NCBI RefSeq assembly: GCF_000340215.1
Contig: NW_006921553.1
Span: 249,100 to 313,099, forward strand
Length of the DNA: 64,000 bases
From: Pseudocercospora fijiensis CIRAD86
Lineage: Eukaryota > Ascomycota > Dothideomycetes > Mycosphaerellales > Mycosphaerellaceae
Reading direction: 5' to 3'
How positions within the stretch are numbered: position 1 is the first letter of the stretch; the number at the start of each line of letters is the position of its first letter. Below, piece after piece: positions 22,237 to 31,477 of the stretch. The translations under genes and the position numbers were made by a program. Below the pieces are notes generated by a model. The model made no database searches, had not been told where the DNA came from, and saw only the letters and a list, made by a program, of their open reading frames with translations.

Positions 22237-23886
22237 TCAATCCTCCTGGCAGAACTCTATCAACGTCTTCCACCACTCCATATCTTCTTCGTCATCATAA
22301 TCCTCGTCATCATAATCCCATCTCTCGCCCTCCTGCTTTCCCAAACCAACACCCCTCATCAATCTCGCCAAAGCACACTCCACCATTCCCACCACCTCGC
22401 CGCTGATAGTATCGTCACTCACAGACTTGCACGCCTGGGCTACATTTTTCGCAACCCACCGATCGAACCATTCCCGAGGAAAATCTGACCGGCCACACAC
22501 GGGCACGTCCTCCACAACGGCCATACATGGCGCCGCACTGCTTGTGAGCTGACGCCTGATTTCTCGGGCCCATTTCGTGGATCCGATGTCGCGATGGAGT
22601 CGTTTGATGAGGTCCTGCCAGAGGTTGATTTGGAGATCGTTGTAGAGTTCCAGACTGGCGAGGGTGCGGCGGAAATGGCGGAAGATGGACCAGGCGGGTG
22701 ATGTGGAGCGGAGGAGTGTGAGGGGTATGATTTCATCTTTCTGGTCATGATGATCGTGATCAGGGTGGCGCGCCAAGTCGTGCATTGAGACGGCTATAGA
22801 CTCGTATAGTTGTTGAGCGCGGCCGATGGGCCACCATGGCTGGGCCGCAACGACGTGACGCAATTCCATCATGGTGCGCTCGGTGGTGCTAATGTAGCGG
22901 GTGAGATTGGCATTGTATTGGGCCCAGAGAACGGCGATGGGCTCGGTGACGTGTGTGGTGCGGTGGAGGTAGTCTGAGATGGCGGCGTGACATGGCAGGA
23001 TGGTTTCTCCTTTGCAAAGCAGGATGGGACATGCAGCGCCAGAAGTGGTGTCGGTACGCCGACGCTCGACGTCGGCGAAGAAGGGTTGTTCGCGAGGATT
23101 CGGCTGGATGGCACAATTGAGGTAGTCGGTATTGCAGAGGATGCGTTTGGAGAAATGGAGATTGTTGTAGTAGGTTCGGGAGGAGCGGGTCTTGCTGCGG
23201 AGGTGGTTCAGGCTGGATGAGACGATGTCGCTATGGCTGGAAGGGGGAAATCGAGGTGCGCGGCTCTGCTGGCGCCATTCTACGATGTCGGCAGTGGCGG
23301 CCAAGGCGAAAGGAGAGATCAGGTAGGCGATGGGGAAGAAAATGGTGGCGAGCAAAAGCCATGCAGCGAGTGTGATGCGAGTGCGTGGACGAGGTTGGCT
23401 GTGTCGAGGGCTGTCAATGTGTCGTGAGGATGAAGGAGGGATTGACGCCTGAGGCTGAAGCTGGGGCTGAAGCTGGGTTGGCGGCCGAGGATGCGATGAT
23501 TTCCGCGGAGGTGGTGGCGGAGATGGGGGCGCAGGCGGAGCTGCGTGAGCGCCATCCTCATTCCCAACCACGCCCACACTCTCTCCCACTACCACGCCAT
23601 GAGGCCGCAAGTCAGTCGACGACGAATGTGCCTGCGTCGGCTGGCCTTCATCCACCGCATCCATCCCGATTCCGCCCCGAGCTCGCACTTGCGCATCATC
23701 TTGTCCTCTGTCGCGCTGGATGAGCGTTCTGCTGGCGTGACGACTCCTGCCGACATTGCTGCGTGATGTCGCGCTGGTCATTCGACTGACGCTGCTGCTT
23801 TCAGACGCGGCTGATGCTGGTGCTGGTGGTATTGAGGAAGATGAGGACGATGTATACTTTCTGGGCATCGTGATGTCTTGCGGCAT
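22237..23886 (-). CDS. Single-pass membrane protein of 549 residues, family unknown
   Basis: A single uninterrupted frame from the ATG at 23,886; a second ATG at 23,868 (MPRKYTSS) is possible. Residues 1-170 are Ser/Pro/Arg-rich and likely disordered and cytosolic, including a PPPPP tract (about 117-127) and a QPQLQPQ tract. One clear transmembrane helix spans about 171-198 (ITLAAWLLLATIFFPIAYLI...). The remaining about 350 residues are mostly helical with several Cys (about 250-315: an LCNTDYLNC pair, ACPILLC, LPCHAA) suggesting disulphides on the outer or lumenal side. The C-terminus is acidic (DYDDEDYDDEED). No enzyme motif is seen. No intron is needed. It is the best-supported gene of the island by length; function is unknown. 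Confidence 0.8.
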   Translation of the reverse strand: MPQDITMPRKYTSSSSSSIPPAPASAASESSSVSRMTSATSRSNVGRSRHASRTLIQRDRGQDDAQVRARGGIGMDAVDEGQPTQAHSSSTDLRPHGVVVGESVGVVGNEDGAHAAPPAPPSPPPPPRKSSHPRPPTQLQPQLQPQASIPPSSSRHIDSPRHSQPRPRTRITLAAWLLLATIFFPIAYLISPFALAATADIVEWRQQSRAPRFPPSSHSDIVSSSLNHLRSKTRSSRTYYNNLHFSKRILCNTDYLNCAIQPNPREQPFFADVERRRTDTTSGAACPILLCKGETILPCHAAISDYLHRTTHVTEPIAVLWAQYNANLTRYISTTERTMMELRHVVAAQPWWPIGRAQQLYESIAVSMHDLARHPDHDHHDQKDEIIPLTLLRSTSPAWSIFRHFRRTLASLELYNDLQINLWQDLIKRLHRDIGSTKWAREIRRQLTSSAAPCMAVVEDVPVCGRSDFPREWFDRWVAKNVAQACKSVSDDTISGEVVGMVECALARLMRGVGLGKQEGERWDYDDEDYDDEEDMEWWKTLIEFCQED

Positions 23887-24218
23887 TGCGTATGCGGTTT
23901 CTCAGCTCGAGCGATGTTCATGGATCATCAAGCATAAGCAGGATATGTACACGTCGTGTTTCTTGCGCTTTCTCGAACACACGAACTGAGCTCCTTTAGA
24001 CTGATGAGCAGCGAGCAGAGAGAAAGAATCCGAAATTCCCACGGTCAGAGATTGCCGCGAATCTCTTGGAAACGCAGCAAACTTTTCCCGCGCCTTGCAT
24101 CCGCGACTGTATGCATGCATAAAGAACACCTCCACTCATCTTCTCCTCATCTTCTGCCCCTCCCACCAAGCTTACCAACGCACTGCTCTCCTTCTTACCT
24201 GCGAAACAGCTCCTCCAA
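23887..24218. other. Upstream region between divergent loci
   Basis: It separates the minus-strand start at 23,886 from the plus-strand ATG at 24,219 and probably contains both promoters. No gene is supported. Composition is normal, without RIP. Confidence 0.4.
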
Positions 24219-24605
24219 ATGCCATCTCGAACAGCAACAACAATCAAAACCAAACCCACCACGCTTAGGGAGCACCAAAAGAAACAGCACCAAAAAGAAC
24301 AAATGCAACAAGAAAACCGCCTCCTCCGTCCTCTGCTTATCTTCATCGCCGCCCTCCTCATCCTCATTGCCTCCTGGTTCTTCCTCTCCCGATCTCCACC
24401 ATCTCAACCAAACTCATCGACCGCTTCCTCCCATTCTTCTTCGTCTTCTCAACACCAAGTACAAGCTCCGCCGTCGAAGCCCAACAAGAACAACGAACTG
24501 GCTCAGAGCAAATGCATGTATCTTCCAAATGCTGTGCCGCGGATGGATGGTGGTCAGGGCTTCGCCATTCATAGAGGAGAGTGTATTCCGATTACGTGGG
24601 CGTAA
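24219..24605 (+). CDS. Possible small single-pass membrane protein, 128 residues
   Basis: Starts at an ATG preceded by AAA-free pyrimidine-rich DNA. The N-terminus is basic and Gln-rich (about 1-35), followed by one strong hydrophobic helix (about 38-56, LLRPLLIFIAALLILIASWF), a Ser-rich stretch, and a short tail with two Cys (KCMYLPNAV and GECIPITWA) ending in TAA at 24,603. Basic residues before the helix predict a cytosolic N-terminus. The stop codon lies immediately before a 12-bp repeat. No family is recognised; the small size and lack of introns leave real doubt. Confidence 0.4.
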   Translation: MPSRTATTIKTKPTTLREHQKKQHQKEQMQQENRLLRPLLIFIAALLILIASWFFLSRSPPSQPNSSTASSHSSSSSQHQVQAPPSKPNKNNELAQSKCMYLPNAVPRMDGGQGFAIHRGECIPITWA

Positions 24606-24786
24606 TGAGGATGAGGAGGAGGATAAGGAGGAGGATGAGGAGGAGGATGAGGAGGAGGATGAGGAGGAGGATGAGGAGGAGGATGAGGAGGAGGATGAGG
24701 AGGAGGATGAGGAGGAGGATGAGGAGGAGGATGAGGAGGAGGATGAGGAGGAGGATGAGGAGGAGGATGAGGAGGAGGATGAGGAG
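24606..24786. repeat. 12-bp tandem repeat (GATGAGGAGGAG), about 15 units
   Basis: Nearly perfect units with one AAG variant early in the array. All frames stay open: Asp-Glu3 or Met-Arg3 on plus, poly-Ser or Ile-Leu3 on minus. It lies between the 128-residue frame's stop and unique DNA. The long reading frames across it are a product of the repeat, not evidence of genes. Confidence 0.93.
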
Positions 24787-25683
24787 CTCTTCGTCAATTC
24801 GTGCATAGCTTGGGACATTGCCGCTGGCCACCAATCAGCCCGAGCTCAACCACGACAGGTATTCGTTACTGGCCGCTTACCTCTGTCATGACAAGGACTT
24901 CCTTGCTCATAGCTTCCCAAATGGCCTCTCAAAAGTCATACTGTAGCAATCCAAGCACAATTCCCTTAGACTGATGCTTCTTACGGGCTTCCGAGTTTTC
25001 CCTCCATTTCAGACCTTGCAATTGTGTTCGAAAACCACTCGGCGTACAGCATGTCGCTCTCGACTTGGCATTGACAATTATACCCTGCAATGACTTCTAC
25101 TGCGGTGCTTTCAATCGAGCCATAGGCCACCGCCAGTGGCATTCAGACACCACTACTCAAAGACGTGCTCGCCCAGCTTCACACAATAAGCGCTTCACGT
25201 TGTTGCACTCTATCACAGGCGGTACAGGATCAGGCCTCATCACAAGCGCAGCCTAAGCTATTGCCGATTTGGTGTACTTCGTAGTCCCTCTCAACAGCCT
25301 GGACGATGTACGCAGCATGCTTTCCATTCTTGGGAACGACTCAACGCCTGGCTGTCGATGTCTCCTTGGAAAACCGGCAATGACTTGGCCTGGAGAGGCA
25401 AATGACCTGAAGCCGGGGAAGGCGGCATTTTCATAAGGACTCAAGTCCGGTGGGGTTTACATGAACTTTACGCCCGATCTCTTACACTCTGATCTCGTTG
25501 TCGCTCCTAGAAACGGGTTGGAAGGGTTGCACTTCAAGGCACTTTTCAGGTCAGTCACTGGACGTCTCAAGTCAATGCGACACGAAACGCACGTCACACG
25601 TCTATGCAATACCGGCGTAGGTCAGGCGGAGTCTCGCCGGGCCAGCCTTCCACGATAAGACAAGCTTGCGGCGCTCTCGATGC
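24787..25683. other. Unique DNA at island edge, weak frames only
   Basis: A plus-strand frame at about 25,065-25,438 has no ATG at its head and one TAA at 25,257; it contains HSITGGTGSGL, close to the tubulin G-box. A 65-codon ATG frame lies at 25,461-25,658. Neither is convincing as a gene. Composition is unique-DNA-like right up to the Copia insertion. Confidence 0.3.
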
Positions 25684-25688
25684 TCGAC
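25684..25688. other. 5' target-site duplication of the Copia element
   Basis: TCGAC directly before the 5' LTR; TCGAT directly after the 3' LTR (31,473-31,477). The single difference is C/T. Five bases is the usual Copia duplication length. Confidence 0.6.
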
Positions 25689-25990
25689 TCTTAGAAATAA
25701 GCTTTGTTAGCCTCAAAGCGAGTGAATGATAATTTCGGGCTGCTTTGTCCTTATATCCTTCTTTATATATATACAGCCTTTATATATAAAGAAATAAGAT
25801 TACGAGGCGTAATACGGCGCCTCTAGAACTATCGGATATACCGATACTATTGTCGGAGTAGCCGACAATAGTAAGGATACTCGACAATAGGAAGGACTAA
25901 ATATATATATGCCTAGGATAGTCACTAGTTTAGATAGAACATAACGAACACAACACAGCTTAGCCTACACTACTACTATACAATTCAACA
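25689..25990 (+). repeat. 5' LTR, 302 bp
   Basis: Begins TCTTAGAAATAAGCT and ends CAATTCAACA. It aligns without gaps to the 3' LTR. It carries TATATATATA and TATATATAAAG promoter-like tracts and the GC-richer ACGAGGCGTAATACGGCGCC box. It differs from the 3' copy at 14 sites. Confidence 0.95.
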
Positions 25991-26004
25991 GGTTATAAGC
26001 CCGG
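25991..26004 (+). promoter_or_regulatory. Primer binding site, initiator tRNA-Met half
   Basis: GGTTATAAGCCCGG starts at the first base after the LTR. It is complementary, apart from one G-to-A (TGA to TAA, RIP-type) and a 3' mismatch, to the anticodon stem-loop of eukaryotic initiator tRNA-Met (GGGCUCAUAACC). Copia-type elements are known to prime from a cleaved tRNA-iMet half, which fits. Confidence 0.7.
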
Positions 26005-26533
26005 CTAGCTCTTAACCTAAGATACTAAGCCTTACTCGCTATCGACTACTATTCGAAATACCCTACCGATCTTACTATATATCGATAACGGATACTTTTA
26101 ATCTAGACGACTATCGATATATAAACGACTTATATAACCAATCCCCGAGTATACTACTATACGAAGACAATAACGGCGGACAAGAACAATACCAATTAAA
26201 TACTCTAAATACGGATACCCGACTACTATTAAAAATCGAAACAAACGACTCTTTCGTAATTACAACGGTTACTATTAAAACTATTGTAGTTTCAAAAGAC
26301 CCTCGAAGAGAAACTCAAGCTACCGAAGGTAGTAAAAACCGATAGATTAATCTATTAATCTATAAGAAAGACCTACGCTACTAGTCTTAATCTAAAGAAT
26401 TAACCTACTCCTTATACTTACTCTACTTAAGATAGCTTCTTAAGTAAGAATATACGGTTTAGGATAAACAGCTATAGATTAAACTAGTGATTAAACTATA
26501 ATTATTAGAAAAAGACAACCTATATCTATTAAA

Positions 26534-29500
26534 ATGACCGACCGACTTATACCGGAATCCGATAAGCTAGTCGGTAGTAGTAACTACGAGATCTGGTCCG
26601 AAAAAGTTAAGAATATCTTAACTTATAAAGGATACGAAGGGGCCCTAGAAGAGAATCCTAGTAATAACGAGTTAACCCTAAGATCGGCACTATCTATACT
26701 AAGGTTAACCCTTAAAGACGGGCCTCTATTATAAGTAAAAACCGCTACGACGCCGGCTGAAGCTTAGAATATCTTAGAAAAACGGTAGTCTCCGAAGGGA
26801 TTCGCCGCCGAATACTAATTATTCTGCAAGCTATTTAATTATAACCTAGCTATTGCTGGTACTATAGAGACCTACGTAAACGAATATACTAGGCTTATAA
26901 GTGCCCTAGAAGCTAGAGGAATAGCTATACCCGAAAAGCTATCGATTTCGCTACTACTAAACGGAGTCGACGAAAACTACTCTACCTTTATTACTACGAT
27001 TACGAATCGATCTAGAGACGATCGCCAAGATATACTATACCTAGACGATATAGTAAACGGCCTCTTAGACCAATCTCGACGGTTAGAAACCTATAAAACT
27101 GCTAGGGTCCTTTATACTAATAGCGGTTTTCGGACTACTCCGGCAGCCCCTATTAGTAATAATCGAGTTAGCAAATTAAGGAATCCGTATTTAAAATGCA
27201 CCTACTGTATCGGAAAAGGTCGTACGGGTATAGGACACTTAGAAAATAAGTGTTGGATTAAATATCCGGAGAAAAAACTAAGCTACCTTAAGAATAAGGA
27301 CTTAGGAGCTACCGAACAAGAAGCCTACTATACGAGGGACCTAAATACGACTAAGGACGCGTATAATATCGAGTTATCTAGTAGGAATCAAAGCTATCCC
27401 GATATAGATATACTCGATACCGACCGAGACCTAAACGAAGAAGTAGTACTCTACGCTAGTAACGAGGCTACTAACGAACAACCTAAGGACTCGAATACGA
27501 ACCTAACGTCTTATATTCGCGATATATCGGTAAAAAACACGAATGGAACCGTCTAGTTTCTATTAGATTCGGCTTGTACCTCGTATATTATAAACGAAAG
27601 GGCTTATTTTAAGACCTATACTACCCGGAATACACCCGTTAAATAGGGTAGTAAGGAAACTATAATATCACCCGGATACGGAGACGTACAATTAACCTTT
27701 ACGGATACGAAAGAACCGTATATCTTAAAGGATTGCCTTTATATACCGGATTTCGAAGTAAACCTCGTATCCGTAGTAAAATTAGACGCCGCCGGAGTCC
27801 AAGTATATCTTTAAGACGGTCAAGCCTACCTATTAGAGGTTAATAATAAGCGAGTAAGATCCCTTACTATCGGACGACGTATCGGGAACCTATACCGATT
27901 AATTTATACGATACCGATAGAAGCCGGAGAACTAGCCGCTATAGCGACAACTACCGATATAAATCCCGAAGCTTACGTCTATCGAGATCCTTATCGAGAG
28001 TTACATATACGCTTAGGACATATAGGATATCCTACTATGTCTAAAATAATAGAAAATACTACCGGAACCTCGATTACAAAAAGAAGATCTTACTAGTAAT
28101 AAGAATCTTACTTGCGAGGTATGTCTTAAAGCGAAATTCTCTAAGACTATAAGTCGAGAAATAAGTAAACCGGCTAATAGCTATCTAGATAAAGTAACTG
28201 CAGATCTCTGCGGCCCTATAGGACCTATCTCTATAGACGGCTTTCGTTACTTTATATCTTTTCTAGATAGTTATAGTCGTTTTATTACTACGTATACTTT
28301 ACGCTTTAAAACCGAAGTACTCTCTACTATTAAACATTATAAACTACACTCCGAAAACGAGTTTAGTAATAATATGCAACGCCCGAGCCTTAAAAGATTT
28401 AAAACCGATAACGGTACGGAATTCGTTAATAAACCTACGACCGAATTCTTAAAGAACTCCGGTATTAGATACGAACTATCGGCTCCTTATACTCCGGAAC
28501 AAAACGGCCTAATCGAAAGACCTAATCGAACTCTACTATATAGAGTACGGGCGTTACTAATTCAATCCGGACTAAGCAAAAGATTTTGGCAATTCGCTTT
28601 AGAAACCGCGGAATACATCTATGTTAGGACACCGCATAGTGCCCTCGGTTTTAAAACGCCTTACGAGCTAAAATATAAGGAGAAACCCGACCTAAGTAAT
28701 ATAAGAACGTTCGGTTCTATTGCTTACTATACGAACAAGACGCCGAAAAAGCTAGAATCTAGAGTACGAAGAGCTATACTAATTGGTTTTAGTACTAAAC
28801 AATACAAACTATACGACTTAGAAGCTAGGCGCGTAGTTTGGTCTCGAAACGTTAAGATACTCGATAGAGTATTCTTAAGTAGTACTACTTATACTACTAA
28901 AGAATCTATTAGTACGGATACACTACAAGATATACCGACTATAGAACTTAATACGATTAGAGATATTACTACTCAAAACGATAGTAATATACTGCCGGGG
29001 CCTAGCGGTAATATGCTAGAAGAATTAGAGAGCTTAGAAGTTACTCTACCTAAGAAACAGTCTCTAGACGCCCCGGAATCTACTACTAGTATACAAGAAG
29101 AGCCTAAATATAAAAGGCCTAGACTAGCTAAAGACGAGGCTAATACCCGAATACGGGATATGTTTAATCTATACGAAGGATATAGAAACAACGACGAAAT
29201 AGCGTACTTAGCGGACGATAATATTACCGATCCGGATACGTATAAAGATGCTATTAATAGTCCTAATTCCGAGAAGTGGAAAGAGTCTATGCTTAAAGAA
29301 ATAACCGATCTACAAGCTTAAAACACCTAGGAACTAGTAGAACTACCGCCGGACCGAAAAGCGCTAAAAGGACGCTTCGTTTATAAATCAAAATTAAACG
29401 AGAAAGGCGAGGTAGTAAAACATAAATCCCGATGGGTAGTAAAAGGGTATAACTAAGTAAAAGGGATTGATTACGATCAAACCTTTAGCTAAACGGCAAG

Positions 29501-30752
29501 GCCCGAAACTTGGCGATCGTTATTCTACTTAGCGGCTTATTTTAATTGGGAAATAGAACAGTGGGATATAAAATCCGCGTTCCTAAATGCCGAAATAGAC
29601 AAGGAAATATACGTCGAACAGCCTATAGGCTATACGGACAATACGAATAAGGTATGCCGTCTAAATAAGGCATTATACGGATTAAAACAGTCTCCTAGGC
29701 AATAGTTTAAGAAGCTAAGTAGCCTACTAGCTACTATAGGTTTTAAACCGATACCTAAGGACGGGGCTGCCTTTATAAATAAGGAAACTAATATCCGAAT
29801 TACGTGCCACGTTAACGACTTACTTATATTCGGTCCGAATAAAAAAGATATTGACTCTATACGAGAATATCTCTCTAAGACGGTAGAAGTTACCGATCTA
29901 GGTCCTATACGATACTATCTAGGTATAGAAGTATCTAGGGATAGGCCTAATAGGGTAGTGGAACTCTCCTAAAAGGCATATATTAAAAAGATACTAAAGA
30001 GGTTTAATAAAGAAACTAGCGCTAGCGTAGCTACTCCTACGGAGCAAGGAGTAATCCTAAAACAGTCTACGGCTAAAGCGTCTATAGAGGACCTATCTGA
30101 GTATTAAAAACAAGTAGGGTCTCTTATATACTTAGCTATACAAACGAGACCCGACCTATCTTTCGCGGTAGGGCAAGTGGCAAGATGTGTGTCTAATCCG
30201 GATAGGACTCATTTTAGAGCCCTAGATAGGATTTGGAAATATCTTAATACTAATCAGAATAGCCTTGTTTATCGGGCTAATCGTCCGCCGCTTCTTAAAG
30301 GTTACTACGACTCCGATTACGGGGGCAATTTAGATAACCGAAAATCAACTACGGCGTATATCTTTACGCTAGGCGATAAGGCACCGGTATCTTAGGTTAG
30401 TAAGCTCTAAAAGACCGTAGCGCTTAGTAGTTGCGAGGCTGAATATATAGCTCTAACGGAAGCTACTCGGGAATACTAATTCCTATCTAATTTAATAGTA
30501 TCCTTAGATATAAATCTAGAAGGAAATACTATAGCTACCGATAGCTAAAGTGCTATAGCACTAGCACAAAATCTAGAGCATTACTCTAGGACAAAACATA
30601 TCGATATACGATATTATTATATAAGAGAACTACTTGAAAACAAAGTAATATCTCTAGTATATATAAATACAAAAGATCAAATCGCCGATCTACTAACTAA
30701 GGTACTATCGGCACCTATATTTACTAGACTAAAGGATTTATTAGGCCTATAA
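26534..30752 (+). pseudogene. Copia gag-pol polyprotein, RIP-mutated
   Basis: Gag starts MTDRLIPESDKLVGSSNYEIW at an ATG. A zinc knuckle follows (CTYC...GHLENKC, ligands intact, about 27,196-27,258) and a protease LLDSACTS (DSG-type site altered). Integrase has HIRLGHIGYP and CEVCLKAKF, then a core with TDNGTEF and YTPEQNGLIER. The RT catalytic box reads HVND at 29,808-29,819 instead of YVDD. RNase H has SSCEAEYIAL, and the tail is HIDIRYYYIRE...VLSAPIF. Former Gln/Trp codons are stops at many sites. The frame moves by one base in an A5 run at 28,078-28,082. Usual length for a Copia polyprotein, about 1,400 codons. The 418 bases from 30,753 to the 3' LTR hold no supported gene. Confidence 0.92.
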
Positions 30753-31170
30753 GGACTTAAGCAATCGTCTAGAATCGAAACTGCCCTAGAAAATAAAAAG
30801 ATATACGTAATATACTCTATAGAAGAGTACGTATACTTATGTTCTATTTACTATAGAACTCCTAACCCTAGAACAAAACCGAGTATACTATTCGATTCTA
30901 CGTATAAAACTTCCTAGATCTATATACTTAGGGTATTATACGACTATCTAATAGTATTAAACTAACGGTCGAAAAAGACTCTCTAAAAAAACGACGAGGT
31001 AACGTCGGAAGAGACTTTGCGGAAAATTACCGGATTAAGCCTAGTTAGTCCGGGGAAATCTAGGGAAACTAAAAATCTACTAAACAATACTTCATTCCCT
31101 CGAAGTACGACAAAACCTACGATTCTATATAATAGGATTGTTTATCGGCTATCTACCGCTTACGGGGGTG

Positions 31171-31472
31171 TCTTAGAAATAAGCTGTATTAGCCTTAAAG
31201 CGAGTAAATAATAATTTCGGGCTGCTTTGTCCTTATATCCTTCTTTATATATATATAGCCTTTATATATAAAGAAATAAGATTACGAGGCGTAATACGGC
31301 GCCTCTAGAACTATCGGATATACCGATACTATTATCGGAGTAGCCGACAATAGTAAGGATACTCGACAATAGGAAGGACTAAATATATATATACCTAGGA
31401 TAGTTACTAGTTTAGATAGAACACAACGAACATAATACAGTTTAGCCTATACTACTACTATACAATTCAACA
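31171..31472 (+). repeat. 3' LTR, 302 bp
   Basis: Same length as the 5' LTR. Twelve of the 14 differences are CA or TG against TA, and eleven of those twelve have the TA in this copy. The remaining two are one T/G and one C/T before T. Confidence 0.95.
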
Positions 31473-31477
31473 TCGAT

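Larger units (their letters stand above)
25689..31472 (+). mobile_element. Complete Ty1/Copia LTR retrotransposon, inactivated
   Basis: Full layout: 5' LTR 25,689-25,990, primer binding site 25,991, gag-pol 26,534-30,752, purine-rich tract about 31,162-31,170, 3' LTR 31,171-31,472, 5-bp target duplication. It is far less mutated than the other elements: CA and TG are still common and Cys/His ligands survive. Hence it is the youngest insertion seen, or has been through few RIP rounds. It stands exactly at the island border, and RIP DNA resumes directly after it. Confidence 0.95.

Noticed and set aside
21770..22300. Plus-strand 176-codon frame across the 15-bp repeat
   Set aside because: Its length comes from the repeat, which is open in most frames; it overlaps the end of the better supported minus-strand 549-residue gene and has no domain.
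24414..24834. Minus-strand poly-Ser and Ile-Leu frames
   Set aside because: Pure products of the 12-bp repeat read on the other strand.
23956..24891. Plus-strand 311-codon frame with a poly-acidic tail
   Set aside because: Openness over the last third is due to the 12-bp repeat. Its start overlaps another gene's upstream region, and no sensible domain or splice site supports it.
28973..29191. Minus-strand frame inside the Copia element
   Set aside because: Antisense shadow of the integrase/RT linker of gag-pol.
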